Source: Herbaspirillum aquaticum | GTDB taxonomy: Bacteria; Pseudomonadota; Gammaproteobacteria; Burkholderiales; Burkholderiaceae_D | Assembly: GCF_002213425.1 (NCBI RefSeq) | Contig: NZ_NJGV01000018.1 | Span: forward strand, 94,846-158,845 | Direction: 5' to 3' | Length of the DNA: 64,000 nucleotides | Shown here: in pieces, positions 1 through 8,311 of the stretch | Numbering within the stretch: the first letter of the stretch is position 1 | Layout: every line of letters begins with the position of its first letter | Program-made: the position numbers and the translations under genes | Notes under the pieces: model-generated | What the model was told of the DNA's origin: nothing | The model's database searches: none | What the model saw: only the letters and a program-made list of their open reading frames with translations

Positions 1-1206
1 GAACAACTCGGGCGGCGCCACGCACTGCGCCCACAGCGGCAACCAGGGGGCGAGATGCGGATCAGCCACGCAACGTACGCTGCGGGCAGACTTGAGCGCA
101 CGGCCGACGGTGGCGGCGTCACCGTGCCAGCACAGCGGAGTCAGCTCGCGCATGCGCGCACCGACGAAATCCCAACGGCGCTGGTCCCAAGGCCAGAGCA
201 GATGGAAGTCCGAGAGATACAGACCCACCACCACGGTGTCGGCCGACAGGTCGGACGGCAACTCGCCCAGGCTCCACGGATGGACCAGCCAGACATCGCG
301 TCCGGCCACGGCTTGCGCCTCCGGGGCCACACTGCCCAAATGTTCAGGTGGCACCGGCAGCAGGGCCGGCTCCTTGCAGCGCTCGCGCGTGCGCTGGGCG
401 GGTTCGGCCGCCACCGGGTCGGGATGGAGGGCGATTTCGCCCAACGCTTCATAGGAGGTGTCGACCACGGTGCCCGGGCTATGCCACTCGGCCGGGGCGT
501 ACTTGGCAACGTTCTCGGCATTGAACAGGTAAGGCTTGTGGCTGCCGGTGCCCGCCACCCATTGCCAGCTCAGGTGATTGCTGGCCAGGTCGCCATCCAG
601 CAGATGGCCGACCATCCAGTCCGCGCCGGCACGCCAATGGACCTTGCGCAGATGAACCACATAGCTGGCCAGCCACATGCGCGCGTGGTTGTGCAGGGTG
701 CCGGTGGCATACAGGGTGCGCACGGCCTGGTCGATTACCGGCAGGCCGGTGGCGGCTTCGCGGATATCGGCCGGCAGTTCGCGCGCATAGGCCGCCTCCG
801 GCAGCGGACCGGCATGCAGCGAATCGAAGATGCGCGCCCCGCGCCTGGCCCACACGTAGCGGTAGAAGGCGCGCCAGCCGAGCTCGTAGACGAACTTGTG
901 CTGCACATCCAGCGCCTGGCGGCTGCACACGCCCTCCAGCACTTCGCGCAAGCTGACCAGGCCATGCGTGAGATAGGGCGACAGGCCGGTCACCGCACCA
1001 TCCAGACTGTTGCGGGTGCGGGCATAGGCACCGGGACGCACGGCGGCGATACGCTCGCGCGCAGCGGCCAGGGTCGGCAGCAAGGGCAGCAATGCCAGCG
1101 GTCGCGGCGCAGGGACGGCCGCGACCGTGGCAGCGGCGGGTGCAACGGGTGCATCTTCCGGGGAAGGTGTATCCAGCACCAGGTCGAATTGATGTTTGCG
1201 ATACAT
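1..1206 (-). CDS. Photolyase-like FAD-binding protein, partial at window edge
   Basis: 402 codons are visible, running off the left edge without a stop. Residues about 60-245 match the photolyase/cryptochrome FAD domain: SPYLTHG at 76-82, the WRAFYRY region near 111-117, HNHARM at 172-177 and the NHLSWQW patch at 210-216. The usual N-terminal antenna domain is absent. Instead, an alpha/beta-looking segment with WLVHPWSLGE follows at about 305-400, so the domain order looks permuted. The start at 1206 lies 11 bases after the stop of a DUF2256 gene, implying one operon, and a MerR-type regulator diverges upstream. Role is probably blue-light/FAD-dependent DNA repair or sensing; true photolyase activity is inference. 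Confidence 0.8.
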   Translation of the reverse strand, partial: MYRKHQFDLVLDTPSPEDAPVAPAAATVAAVPAPRPLALLPLLPTLAAARERIAAVRPGAYARTRNSLDGAVTGLSPYLTHGLVSLREVLEGVCSRQALDVQHKFVYELGWRAFYRYVWARRGARIFDSLHAGPLPEAAYARELPADIREAATGLPVIDQAVRTLYATGTLHNHARMWLASYVVHLRKVHWRAGADWMVGHLLDGDLASNHLSWQWVAGTGSHKPYLFNAENVAKYAPAEWHSPGTVVDTSYEALGEIALHPDPVAAEPAQRTRERCKEPALLPVPPEHLGSVAPEAQAVAGRDVWLVHPWSLGELPSDLSADTVVVGLYLSDFHLLWPWDQRRWDFVGARMRELTPLCWHGDAATVGRALKSARSVRCVADPHLAPWLPLWAQCVAPPELF

Positions 1207-1217
1207 GGCTCGACTCC

Positions 1218-1394
1218 TCAAAGGCCAGGGTGGGCGCGCTTGCGGCGGCAGGCTTCGGAACAGTATTTGACCTCGTCCCAGTTCTTCGCCCAGGCACGCC
1301 GCCAGGTCATGGGCAGGCCGCACACGGCGCAGGGCTTGCTGGGCAAGTGCGCCTTGTTGCCGCGATGTCCGTTGACTTGGCTTTTCGGTTTCAT
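1218..1394 (-). CDS. DUF2256 zinc-ribbon protein (58 aa)
   Basis: Short gene (ATG 1394-1392, stop at 1218) encoding a basic 58-residue protein. Four cysteines at 22, 25, 45 and 49 form a C-x2-C...C-x3-C zinc-ribbon pattern, and the tryptophan-rich middle (WRRAWAKNWDEVKYC) is typical of DUF2256. From general knowledge this family often sits next to cryptochrome/photolyase genes, as here, where the photolyase-like gene begins 11 bases downstream on the same strand. Its biochemical role is unknown; a nucleic-acid or flavoprotein accessory role is speculation. Confidence 0.85.
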   Translation of the reverse strand: MKPKSQVNGHRGNKAHLPSKPCAVCGLPMTWRRAWAKNWDEVKYCSEACRRKRAHPGL

Positions 1395-1459
1395 GACTCA
1401 GGATTGTACTGAATAAATGCGTCACACTTGACTCATGACGCCAAATTCGCGTCTATAAT
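1391..1459. promoter_or_regulatory. Divergent promoter region with inverted repeat
   Basis: A consensus -10 hexamer TATAAT lies at 1454-1459 and TTGACT at 1428-1433, spaced a long 20 bases, pointing toward the MerR gene. An imperfect 10-base inverted repeat (TCATGACTCA at 1391-1400 and TGACTCATGA at 1429-1438, one mismatch) spans the start codon of the DUF2256 gene and the -35 element. The suboptimal spacing fits MerR-type control, but this is inference. Confidence 0.45.
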
Positions 1460-1490
1460 CTGTGTCAAACATGATTCACCGGAGACCATC

Positions 1491-2510
1491 ATGAGCCTTG
1501 CGCAATCGACCTCTTCCCCTGCCCTTGCGGCCGACAAACCTGCTGGCGAAGCCTTGCGCCGTACTGGCGCGGTAGCGCGCATGCTGCGCATGCCGGTGGC
1601 CACGCTGCGGGTGTGGGAGCGCCGCTACGCGCTGACGCAGGGCAAGCTCTCGCCCAGCGGCCAGCGTCTTTATTCGGAAGCCGATGTACGGCGCCTGGCG
1701 CTGATCCGGCAATTGACCGAACTGGGCCATGCCATCGGCAGCCTGGCCGGGCTGGACATGGACCAGCTGCAGCAAGTCGCAGCCACCCACGCCGAACTGC
1801 ATGCCGCCCGCCCGACGCCACCGGATGCAGTGCAGGGTCAGTGGCGGCTGGCCGTGATCGGCTCCACCCTGGCGCAGCGCCTGGACAAGCCCGGCCTGCT
1901 GCAGCGCCTGGGGCGTCCGCTGCAGTTGCTGGGCCCGTTCGAGAGCATCGAACAGGCCGCCATGGCCTTGAAGCGGGAAGAAGTGGATGCCCTGCTGCTG
2001 CACGAACCGCAGCTGCACGCCGGCTGGCTGGGTGCGCTGGAAAGTTCGGCACCGGCACTGAGCGGGCTGCCGATGGCGGTGCTGTATGGATTTGCCAGCG
2101 AGGCGGTGTGCGAGACGCTGGCGGCGGTGGGCATCAGCCTGCTGCGTGCGCCGCAGCCCGATGTGGTGATCCTGCAATGGCTGCGCGGGCTGGCCGCACT
2201 GTCCTCACCGGCGCGCGACGACGAGGCAGGTGACAAGGCGCTACCGCCGCGCCGCTGGAATGACAATGAGTTGATCGCCTTTGCCAACCAGTCCACCACG
2301 GTGGCCTGCGAGTGCCCGCGCCACGTGGCGGAATTGCTGATGCAGCTGTCGCAGTTCGAGCACTACAGCGCCCAATGCGCCAACCGCAACGTGGCTGACG
2401 CGCAATTGCATCAATACCTGCAGCAGCTGACCTCGGAATCACGGCAGCGGTTTGAGGCGGCCTTGACGCGCATTGCCCTGCATGAAGGATTGATCACTGA
2501 GGGCAGCTGA
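1491..2510 (+). CDS. MerR-family transcriptional regulator (CarH/LitR-like layout)
   Basis: 339 residues from the ATG at 1491, preceded by GGAG in CACCGGAGACCATC; an upstream in-frame ATG at 1428 overlaps the promoter and is unlikely. Residues about 22-95 form a MerR winged helix (TGAVARMLRMPVATLRVWERRY, then GQRLYSEADVRRLALI, quoted in pieces). The remaining 240 residues resemble the cobalamin-binding layout of CarH/LitR photoregulators, but I see no DxHxxG cobalamin signature, so it may not bind B12. Its position, divergent from a photolyase-like gene, suggests it controls a light- or flavin-linked response. Function is inferred from context. Confidence 0.8.
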   Translation: MSLAQSTSSPALAADKPAGEALRRTGAVARMLRMPVATLRVWERRYALTQGKLSPSGQRLYSEADVRRLALIRQLTELGHAIGSLAGLDMDQLQQVAATHAELHAARPTPPDAVQGQWRLAVIGSTLAQRLDKPGLLQRLGRPLQLLGPFESIEQAAMALKREEVDALLLHEPQLHAGWLGALESSAPALSGLPMAVLYGFASEAVCETLAAVGISLLRAPQPDVVILQWLRGLAALSSPARDDEAGDKALPPRRWNDNELIAFANQSTTVACECPRHVAELLMQLSQFEHYSAQCANRNVADAQLHQYLQQLTSESRQRFEAALTRIALHEGLITEGS

Positions 2511-2599
2511 AGCCGGCTTGACGCCCTGATGATTGCGTCCGTGGCACCACCACAATGCAGCACCAAAGTGTAGTTCTTCTTTCCGAACCTCGACAATTC

Positions 2600-2629
2600 G
2601 GAGTTGTCTGAACGGCTTTTCACAACTCC
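2600..2629. promoter_or_regulatory. Inverted repeat upstream of small membrane-protein gene
   Basis: GGAGTTGT at 2600-2607 and ACAACTCC at 2622-2629 are perfect 8-base inverted arms with a 14-base spacer, about 37 bases before the gene that starts at 2666. It could be an operator or a leader hairpin; nothing else constrains it. Confidence 0.4.
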
Positions 2630-2665
2630 CCGTTGTTTCTTGATTCATCCGAGAAAGGAAAAATA

Positions 2666-3099
2666 ATGACTAACAAATATCGCTATGGAATTCATGAAAA
2701 TCTCTCCCCAAATGAATTACTTTTCTACATTTTTGTCGACGAGACCTGCAAAGACTTGGTGTAGACGATATTGGCGCGGCAGCTGCCATTCTCGCTGGTG
2801 AAAACATTATCCCCACACGCGCCAAACCCATGGGAGCGACGAAGGGGACGTCAGCTGCATCCATATTGTCTCGAAGATACCTGAACTACGATCTGAAGAA
2901 ACGCATCTTGCCAACGGTGACACGAGAAAGCATCAAGCGCCTCCAAATCCTCATGACCAGAAACATCGGTGCTTTCGTGGGAAGAGCTGTCCCGGTTGTT
3001 GGATGGGTCTTCATGGCTTACAACGTTGCAACGATCAGCGTTCGAGCTGTGGCGAATTACAACCGCCGGGTCAATCCTGACGATAGAGTTTTGTCATGA
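2666..3099 (+). pseudogene. Small membrane protein, frameshifted
   Basis: An ATG at 2666 follows a good ribosome site (GAGAAAGGAA) and opens MTNKYRYGIHENLSPNEL, but the frame ends at a TAG at 2762-2764. The neighbouring frame is open from before that stop to 3099 and reads LGVDDIGAAAAILAGEN, then a hydrophobic segment (AFVGRAVPVVGWVFMAYNV). Restoring one C near 2755 (KD-LGVDD) would give one continuous protein of about 144 residues. The stop overlaps the next start as ATGA, so the two genes were translationally coupled. I do not recognise the family with certainty. It is a genuine one-base deletion or a sequencing error. Confidence 0.6.
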
Positions 3100-3494
3100 G
3101 CCATCTGACATGGGAGACGTTTGAAGCCTGGGTCCGACAGCGACATGGCACCAGCGACCAAATGCACTTGGTGAGGACCACCACGCTGACCGGAGACATG
3201 CAGCTTACCGGCGATGAAGCCGTTGACTTCATTGATCGCTGCTTCGCGGCGTTTTCCATCGATCCTGGAGACTATAGTTTCGACCGATATTTCCTCGGCG
3301 AGGGATTCAATCTCATCGAGGTGATCCACATGGCTTTGTCCAAGAAAAAACGGGTCAAGTATGAGCGGACCCCGCTGACCTTGGGGATGCTCTACCAGGC
3401 GGCATTGGATGGAAAATGGAATTGCGCTCGACTCGAAGCACTTGGAGCAGCTCCAGAGCAGGACACACCGCCGGATGGCGGTCAATCGGGATAA
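3096..3494 (+). CDS. DUF1493 family protein
   Basis: 132 residues. The sequence LTGDEAVDFIDRCFAAF, then FSIDPGDYSFDRYFLGEG, matches the DUF1493 family, small helical proteins with an acyl-carrier-like look found in enterobacteria and proteobacteria. The start overlaps the stop of the preceding (frameshifted) membrane-protein gene by ATGA, so they form a two-gene module. The C-terminus (PEQDTPPDGGQSG) is disordered. No function is established; a role in membrane or acyl-group chemistry is only a guess. A terminator follows at 3548-3577. Confidence 0.7.
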   Translation: MSHLTWETFEAWVRQRHGTSDQMHLVRTTTLTGDMQLTGDEAVDFIDRCFAAFSIDPGDYSFDRYFLGEGFNLIEVIHMALSKKKRVKYERTPLTLGMLYQAALDGKWNCARLEALGAAPEQDTPPDGGQSG

Positions 3495-3547
3495 GAGCCA
3501 CCGGCAGGTCCGTGCGCAGCCTTGCAGCAGCAAGATTGGGCACCACG

Positions 3548-3577
3548 AAAAACGCCCGGCATGAAGCCGGGCGTTTT
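3548..3577. terminator. Bidirectional rho-independent terminator
   Basis: AAAACGCCCGGC, a 5-base loop ATGAA, then GCCGGGCGTTTT. A-run and T-run on both sides let it serve both the DUF1493 gene and the converging purH. Confidence 0.9.
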
Positions 3578-3598
3578 CGTTACAGCAAGCGCTGTTGA

Positions 3599-5170
3599 TC
3601 AGTGACGGAAGTGACGCGTCCCCGTCAGCAGCATCACGACATCGCGCTCATTGGCTGCATCGATGACTTCCTGGTCGCGCATGGAGCCACCCGGGTGGAT
3701 GACGCAGGTGGCACCGGCATCGACCACCACATCCAGGCCATCGCGGAACGGGAAGAAGGCATCCGACGCCACGGCCGAACCGGCCAGGGTCAGGCCGGCA
3801 TTCTGCGCCTTGATGGAGGCGATGCGCGCCGAATCGATACGGCTCATCTGGCCGGCACCGACGCCGAGCGTCATGCCATTGCCGCAGAACACGATGGCAT
3901 TGGACTTGACGAACTTGGCCACGCGCCAGGCGAACATCAGGTCCTGCAGTTGCTGCTGGGTCGGCTGCTTCTTGCTGACCACCTTCACATCGGCCAGCAG
4001 GACGTTCTTGGCGTCCGGCGACTGCACCAGCAGACCACCGCCGACGCGCTTGAAGTCATAGCCGTTCAGGCCGGTACCCAGCGGGATTTCCAGCAGGCGC
4101 ACGTTCTGCTTGGCAGCGAAGATCTGCTTGGCTTCGGCGCTGAAGGACGGGGCGATCAGCACTTCCAGGAATTGCTTGGCCACGGCTTCGGCCGCTGCGG
4201 CGTCCACTTCGCGGTTGAAGGCGATGATGCCGCCGAAGGCCGAGGTCGGGTCGGTCTGCAGGGCCTTGCTGTAGGCTTCCAGCGGGTTGGCGCCGATGGC
4301 CACGCCACAGGGGTTGGCGTGCTTGATGATGACGCAGGCAGCTTCCGTGGCCGGGTCGAAGCTCTTGACGCATTCCCAGGCAGCATCGGCGTCGGCGATG
4401 TTGTTGAAGGACAGTTCCTTGCCCTGCAGCTGGGTGTAGTTGGCCAGGGCGCCATCGACCTTCTTGATGTCGCGGTAGAAGGCGGCGCTCTGGTGCGGGT
4501 TCTCGCCGTAGCGCATGTCCTGGACCTTCTCGAAGTGAAGATTCAGGGTCGCCGGGTAGGCGCTGCGGGTGCTGTGCTGCTTGTCTTCACCCAGCGAGGT
4601 GAAGTAATTGGTGATGGCGCCATCGTATTGCGCGGTGTGGGCGAAGACCTTCTTGGCCAGCGCGAAACGCTTTTCGTAGGGCAGGTCGCCACCGGACTTC
4701 AGCTCGGCCAGCACGCCTTCATAGTCGGTCGGATCGCAGATGACGATGACGTCCTTGTGGTTCTTGGCCGAGGAACGCAGCATGGCCGGGCCGCCGATGT
4801 CGATGTTCTCGATGGCGTCTTCCAGCGAGCACTCATCCTTGGCCACGGTCTGCTGGAACGGGTACAGGTTCACCACCACCATGTCGATGGTGGGGATGCC
4901 GTGCTGCTCCAAGGCGGCGACGTGCTCGGGGAAATCGCGACGGGCCAGGATGCCGCCATGGACCTTGGGATGCAGCGTCTTCACGCGGCCATCCAGCATT
5001 TCCGGGAAACCGGTGTAGTCGGCCACTTCGGTGACCGGCACGCCATTGTCGGCCAGCAGCTTGGCGGTGCCGCCGGTGGACAGGATGTTGACGCCCATGG
5101 CGGACAGCGCGCGCGCGAAATCGAGCACGCCTGCCTTGTCGGATACGGAAATGAGTGCTTGTTTGATCAT
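3599..5170 (-). CDS. purH: Bifunctional AICAR formyltransferase / IMP cyclohydrolase
   Basis: 523 residues from [14 protein letters not shown], the canonical PurH start; the longer frame adds a non-conserved leader. The N-terminal MGS-like IMP cyclohydrolase domain ([30 protein letters not shown] in pieces) is followed by the AICAR transformylase domain with HANPCGVA (KHANPCG motif) and the C-terminal IHPGGSMRD. It performs the last two steps of purine biosynthesis: formylation of AICAR using 10-formyl-THF, then ring closure to IMP. It lies downstream of dusB and fis on the same strand, the usual Burkholderiales order. Confidence 0.97.
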   Translation of the reverse strand: MIKQALISVSDKAGVLDFARALSAMGVNILSTGGTAKLLADNGVPVTEVADYTGFPEMLDGRVKTLHPKVHGGILARRDFPEHVAALEQHGIPTIDMVVVNLYPFQQTVAKDECSLEDAIENIDIGGPAMLRSSAKNHKDVIVICDPTDYEGVLAELKSGGDLPYEKRFALAKKVFAHTAQYDGAITNYFTSLGEDKQHSTRSAYPATLNLHFEKVQDMRYGENPHQSAAFYRDIKKVDGALANYTQLQGKELSFNNIADADAAWECVKSFDPATEAACVIIKHANPCGVAIGANPLEAYSKALQTDPTSAFGGIIAFNREVDAAAAEAVAKQFLEVLIAPSFSAEAKQIFAAKQNVRLLEIPLGTGLNGYDFKRVGGGLLVQSPDAKNVLLADVKVVSKKQPTQQQLQDLMFAWRVAKFVKSNAIVFCGNGMTLGVGAGQMSRIDSARIASIKAQNAGLTLAGSAVASDAFFPFRDGLDVVVDAGATCVIHPGGSMRDQEVIDAANERDVVMLLTGTRHFRH

Positions 5171-5278
5171 GGTAGGCAAGACTGGTAAGGAAAAGGAAAC
5201 CTGAAAAACCGTGGAAGGAAGCTGCACCCGCGCACCCTCCCGACGCCCTCACTGGCGCGCCGGCAAGGCTGGTGGCGG

Positions 5279-5512
5279 CTACAGCAGGCCGTGCTGCTGC
5301 AGCTTCTTGCGCAGCGTGTTGCGGTTGATGCCGAGGATCTCGGCGGCCTGGGACTGGTTGCCCTCGGCGCGCGCCATCACGGTCTCGAAGACCGGTTTTT
5401 CGACCGTGGCCAGCACCATGTCGTAGACATTGGTCGGTAGCTGTTCACCCAGATCCCGGAAATATTTTTCCAGGCTCTTCTTGACGACATCCTCAATACT
5501 TTCTTTGCTCAT
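5279..5512 (-). CDS. fis: Nucleoid-associated protein Fis
   Basis: 77 residues from MSKESIEDVV; an in-frame ATG at 5551 would add 13 unconserved residues. The C-terminal helix-turn-helix (GNQSQAAEILGINRN, NTLRKKLQQHGL) is diagnostic of Fis, and the ELGEQ/YDMVLATVEKP region is the dimerisation core. Fis bends DNA and activates rRNA/tRNA promoters during fast growth. It lies between dusB (183 bases upstream) and purH (108 bases downstream), the ancestral dusB-fis arrangement. Confidence 0.95.
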   Translation of the reverse strand: MSKESIEDVVKKSLEKYFRDLGEQLPTNVYDMVLATVEKPVFETVMARAEGNQSQAAEILGINRNTLRKKLQQHGLL

Positions 5513-5695
5513 TGCTCTGCTGCTTCTGTTCTTGTCGGCGCCACCCCGCAAGCCTCAATGCGCCGTATTCCCCCGAGCGCGATGGTGCGTGGCGATGCCG
5601 TGTTGTTGATCAATTGCGCCCGCTGTTGCCGCTCGCGCCAGCGCATCCGAACCCCTTGGTCCTGTCGTGCTGTTCTGCCATCCTGCGGTGTTGCT

Positions 5696-6715
5696 TCAGG
5701 CGGCCAGGGCTACCTCGTCGGCCAGTCCGTATTGCAGGCGATCGCCGTGCACGGCCTGGTCAGCAAAGAACTGCCGTACCGCCTGCAACTGCTGACCGCA
5801 GTCTTCGATGCGGTTCATGCTGCTGCGGAAAGTCTCGCCGCCCGGCAGGTCGCGCACATACCAGCCGATGTGCTTGCGTGCCGTGCGCACGCCCAGGTAG
5901 TCGCCATAGAAGGCGTAATGGGCTTGCAGGTGTTCATCCATCAGATGCGCCACCTCGGTCACCAGCGGTGCCGGCAGGTGCTCGCCGGTGCGCAGGAAGT
6001 GATCGATCTCGCGGAAGATCCAGGGACGCCCCTGGGCGGCGCGGCCGACCATGACCGCGTCGGCCCCGGTGATGCGCAGGACTTCGCGCGCCTTCTCGGG
6101 CGTGGTGATGTCGCCATTGGCCACCACCGGGATCTTCACGGCGGCCTTCACGGCCGCGATGGTTTCGTACTCAGCTTCACCGCTGTAGCCGTCGGCGCGG
6201 GTGCGGCCGTGCAGGGTCAGCATGGCGATACCGGCGGCCTCGGCGCGCTCAGCAATCTTGAGGGCATTCTTGTTGGCGCGGTTCCAGCCGGTGCGGAATT
6301 TCAGGGTCACCGGCACATCTACCGCCGACACCACCGCGTCCAGGATGCGCGCCACCAGTTCCTCGTCCTGCAGCAGGGCCGAACCGCACCAGCTGTTGCA
6401 GACTTTCTTGACCGGGCAGCCCATGTTGATGTCGATGATCTGCGCACCGCGCTCGACGTTGTACTTCGCGCAATCGGCCAGCATGACGGGATCGGCCCCG
6501 GCGATCTGCACCGCCTTGGGTTCCATCTCGCCATCGTGGTTGATGCGGCGCGAGGTCTTCTCGCTCTGCCACAGGCGCGGGTCGGACGCAGCCATTTCCG
6601 AGACGGCATAACCCGCCCCCAGCTGCTTGCACAGCTGGCGGAACGGACGGTCTGTCACACCCGCCATGGGGGCGACGAACACGTTGTTGCGCAGGGAATA
6701 GGGCCCAATGTTCAC
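5696..6715 (-). CDS. dusB: tRNA-dihydrouridine synthase B
   Basis: 339 residues if started at GTG 6715 (VNIGPYSLRNNVFVAPMAGV), matching where family members begin; the open frame extends to an ATG at 6781, but a good promoter lies inside that extension. FMN-binding TIM-barrel features: APMAGVTDRPFR near the N-terminus, NMGCPVKKVCNSWCGSAL with the catalytic Cys, TLHGRTRADGYSG, and GADAVMVGRAAQGRPW. It reduces uridine to dihydrouridine in tRNA D-loops using NADPH and FMN. It is the first gene of the dusB-fis-purH unit. Confidence 0.95.
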   Translation of the reverse strand: MNIGPYSLRNNVFVAPMAGVTDRPFRQLCKQLGAGYAVSEMAASDPRLWQSEKTSRRINHDGEMEPKAVQIAGADPVMLADCAKYNVERGAQIIDINMGCPVKKVCNSWCGSALLQDEELVARILDAVVSAVDVPVTLKFRTGWNRANKNALKIAERAEAAGIAMLTLHGRTRADGYSGEAEYETIAAVKAAVKIPVVANGDITTPEKAREVLRITGADAVMVGRAAQGRPWIFREIDHFLRTGEHLPAPLVTEVAHLMDEHLQAHYAFYGDYLGVRTARKHIGWYVRDLPGGETFRSSMNRIEDCGQQLQAVRQFFADQAVHGDRLQYGLADEVALAA

Positions 6716-6749
6716 GACGTGGATAGGGGGAGATACGGGGAAGGGCGCT

Positions 6750-6778
6750 ATTTTAGCGCGATTGCCTGCCTCGCCCAA
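6750..6778 (-). promoter_or_regulatory. dusB-fis-purH promoter
   Basis: On the minus strand, TTGGGC (6778-6773) and TAAAAT (6755-6750) are separated by 17 bases. Transcription would start near 6743, about 28 bases upstream of the GTG at 6715, which supports the shorter dusB start. Confidence 0.55.
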
Positions 6779-6876
6779 CAAGAATCGGGCGTGGTTACAT
6801 CTTTGCGGGTGATTATTTATTGGGCAGCGGAGATTGTTGGTGAAATGCTAATTCGAAGTATCACTTGACGGGAATC

Positions 6877-7912
6877 TCACGCCGATTTCACAAAGGCCAG
6901 CAAGCTGTCTGCCGACTGGCGCAAACCTTTCAGGATCGCTGCGGCGACTTTGGACGGGAATCCGTCCGGCAGATCGGCTTGCACCGCGGCAATGACTTGC
7001 TCGGTACGCTCGCCCAGTTCACGCAGCAGCGCCAGCGGTCCTTCACCGCTCTCGGCCACGATCCCGAAGTGCGTGCCGAGGGCCGCCCAGTGACGTGGCA
7101 GGATATCTTTCATCCTGCGATGCACGTTGCGGGACCGCACCGCCATCGCCATGGCAGCCCGATGCGGCGACAACTTGCCGGGCCCTTCGCCGATCAGGGG
7201 CAAGACAGACAGCACGTCATACAGCGGCGTCGGTTCATATCGGCCACCGGGCTTGAGGAAGAGCGAGAAATTCTTGGCATGGCCGTCCGTCGCCCACAGC
7301 ATCCAGAACAACACCTGCGCCTGGAAGAAGTAGCGACGCGCGGCCACCGGATCGATGGCACCGCCCAGCAGCGCCATGATCTCCTTCATGCCCGGACCAC
7401 CATCGGCTTCATATTTGAGCCAGGGGGAAATCCCGCTGGCCTGGCACAGGTCTTCCTGCGGCAAACGCAGCAGTACGGTCTGCCCGCTGACCGGATCGCG
7501 GTGCCAGCGGCGGTCGAAGCGTTCCACCGACAATACCCGCTGCGCTCCAAAACGCAGGCACCACGCCCACCGGCAGGATCTGCAGTGCACCCACGCAATC
7601 CCGGCCCGCTTCGGCCAACAGGGCAAAGGCATCGGTGTCGGCGGCCTGGTAGCGGCGTGCAAGGCGTTCGCGGATGAGCTTGCTGTCGGGAAGCAGGTTG
7701 TCGAAATAGTGATGGACGATCTCGCCACGATGGGGCGGATTGCCGGGCTTGAAAGGCAGCGACAGCGACAAGGGACGGCCGCCGGGCGATGCCACCCACT
7801 GCGGGTCGTAGTGCAGGCTGTCGCCTTGCGCCGTGATGGCCCAAGTGCCAACGAAACTGCCATTCATCCACAGGCCCAACTCCCTGGGCTTGCGACGCTG
7901 CGCGGTCACCAT
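6877..7912 (-). pseudogene. hipA: HipA-type serine/threonine kinase toxin, internally deleted
   Basis: The ATG at 7912 opens a HipA N-terminal subdomain-like sequence (LGLWMNGSFVGTWAI, FDNLLPDSKLIRERLARRY, RDCVGALQILPVG). Near 7545-7565 the frame shifts, and the C-terminal half follows in another frame: FGAQRVLSVERFDRRW, LRLPQEDLCQASG, KYEADGGPG, the catalytic-loop motif DGHAKNFSL and LYDVLS. The segment normally between these halves (about 100 residues holding the Gly-rich/ATP-binding loop and regulatory serine) is missing. Total length is 1036 bases against the usual 1250-1320. The kinase should be dead. Start overlaps the hipB end by 7 bases. Confidence 0.85.
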
Positions 7913-8175
7913 GAAGCGTCGTCGGAAGGGGGCGTATCACTCTTCGAGAGCGCATCGTCCGCTTTGCGCAGCACCAGCTCGACGCCCAGGATGTTGAGCA
8001 GCTCTACCAATCGGTCGGCACTGACCTTGTCAGCGTTGCGCTCCAGCGAAGACAAGTTCTGCTGGGTCACGCCCAGGCGACGGGCAACCTCCGTCTGGGT
8101 CAGGCCGGATTGCTTGCGGTAGGCCTGCAGTAGTTGTGGCAGCTGGTGGCCAGTACGGACAGGAAATTCACTCAT
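7906..8175 (-). CDS. hipB: HipB-type antitoxin, Xre-family repressor
   Basis: 89 residues with a Cro/CI helix-turn-helix at about 12-65: LLQAYRKQSGLTQTEVARRL followed by GVTQQNLSSLERNADKVSAD. The acidic, disordered C-terminal tail (SKSDTPPSDDASW) is as seen in HipB, where it is a degradation signal. It precedes hipA in the usual order and overlaps it by 7 bases. HipB normally binds HipA and represses its own operon; with hipA broken it is now an orphan regulator. Several inverted repeats lie directly upstream. Confidence 0.9.
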   Translation of the reverse strand: MSEFPVRTGHQLPQLLQAYRKQSGLTQTEVARRLGVTQQNLSSLERNADKVSADRLVELLNILGVELVLRKADDALSKSDTPPSDDASW

Positions 8176-8198
8176 ACAACCCCGCTACGAAGTGATGT

Positions 8199-8274
8199 GA
8201 AACAAATCATACGTTGTTTCGCAACTTTACGCGTTGTGGTTTGTATTCTGCCAATACAAATTTAAATTTGTATT
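8199..8274. promoter_or_regulatory. Inverted-repeat cluster upstream of hipB (operator candidates)
   Basis: GAAACAA (8199-8205) and TTGTTTC (8214-8220) with an 8-base spacer have the N8 spacing known for HipB operators. CAAC/GTTG flank 8223-8236. The octamer TTTGTATT occurs at 8240-8247, inverted at 8253-8260, and direct again at 8267-8274; the last two make a perfect 22-base palindrome (8253-8274). Likely autoregulatory sites. Confidence 0.6.
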
Positions 8275-8311
8275 TTCAATTTACAAACTACAGATTGTTA
8301 AGGGAAAAGAA

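Noticed and set aside
2740..2770. Programmed frameshift in the small membrane protein
   Set aside because: No slippery heptamer or stimulatory structure is visible; a simple one-base loss or sequencing error explains it better.
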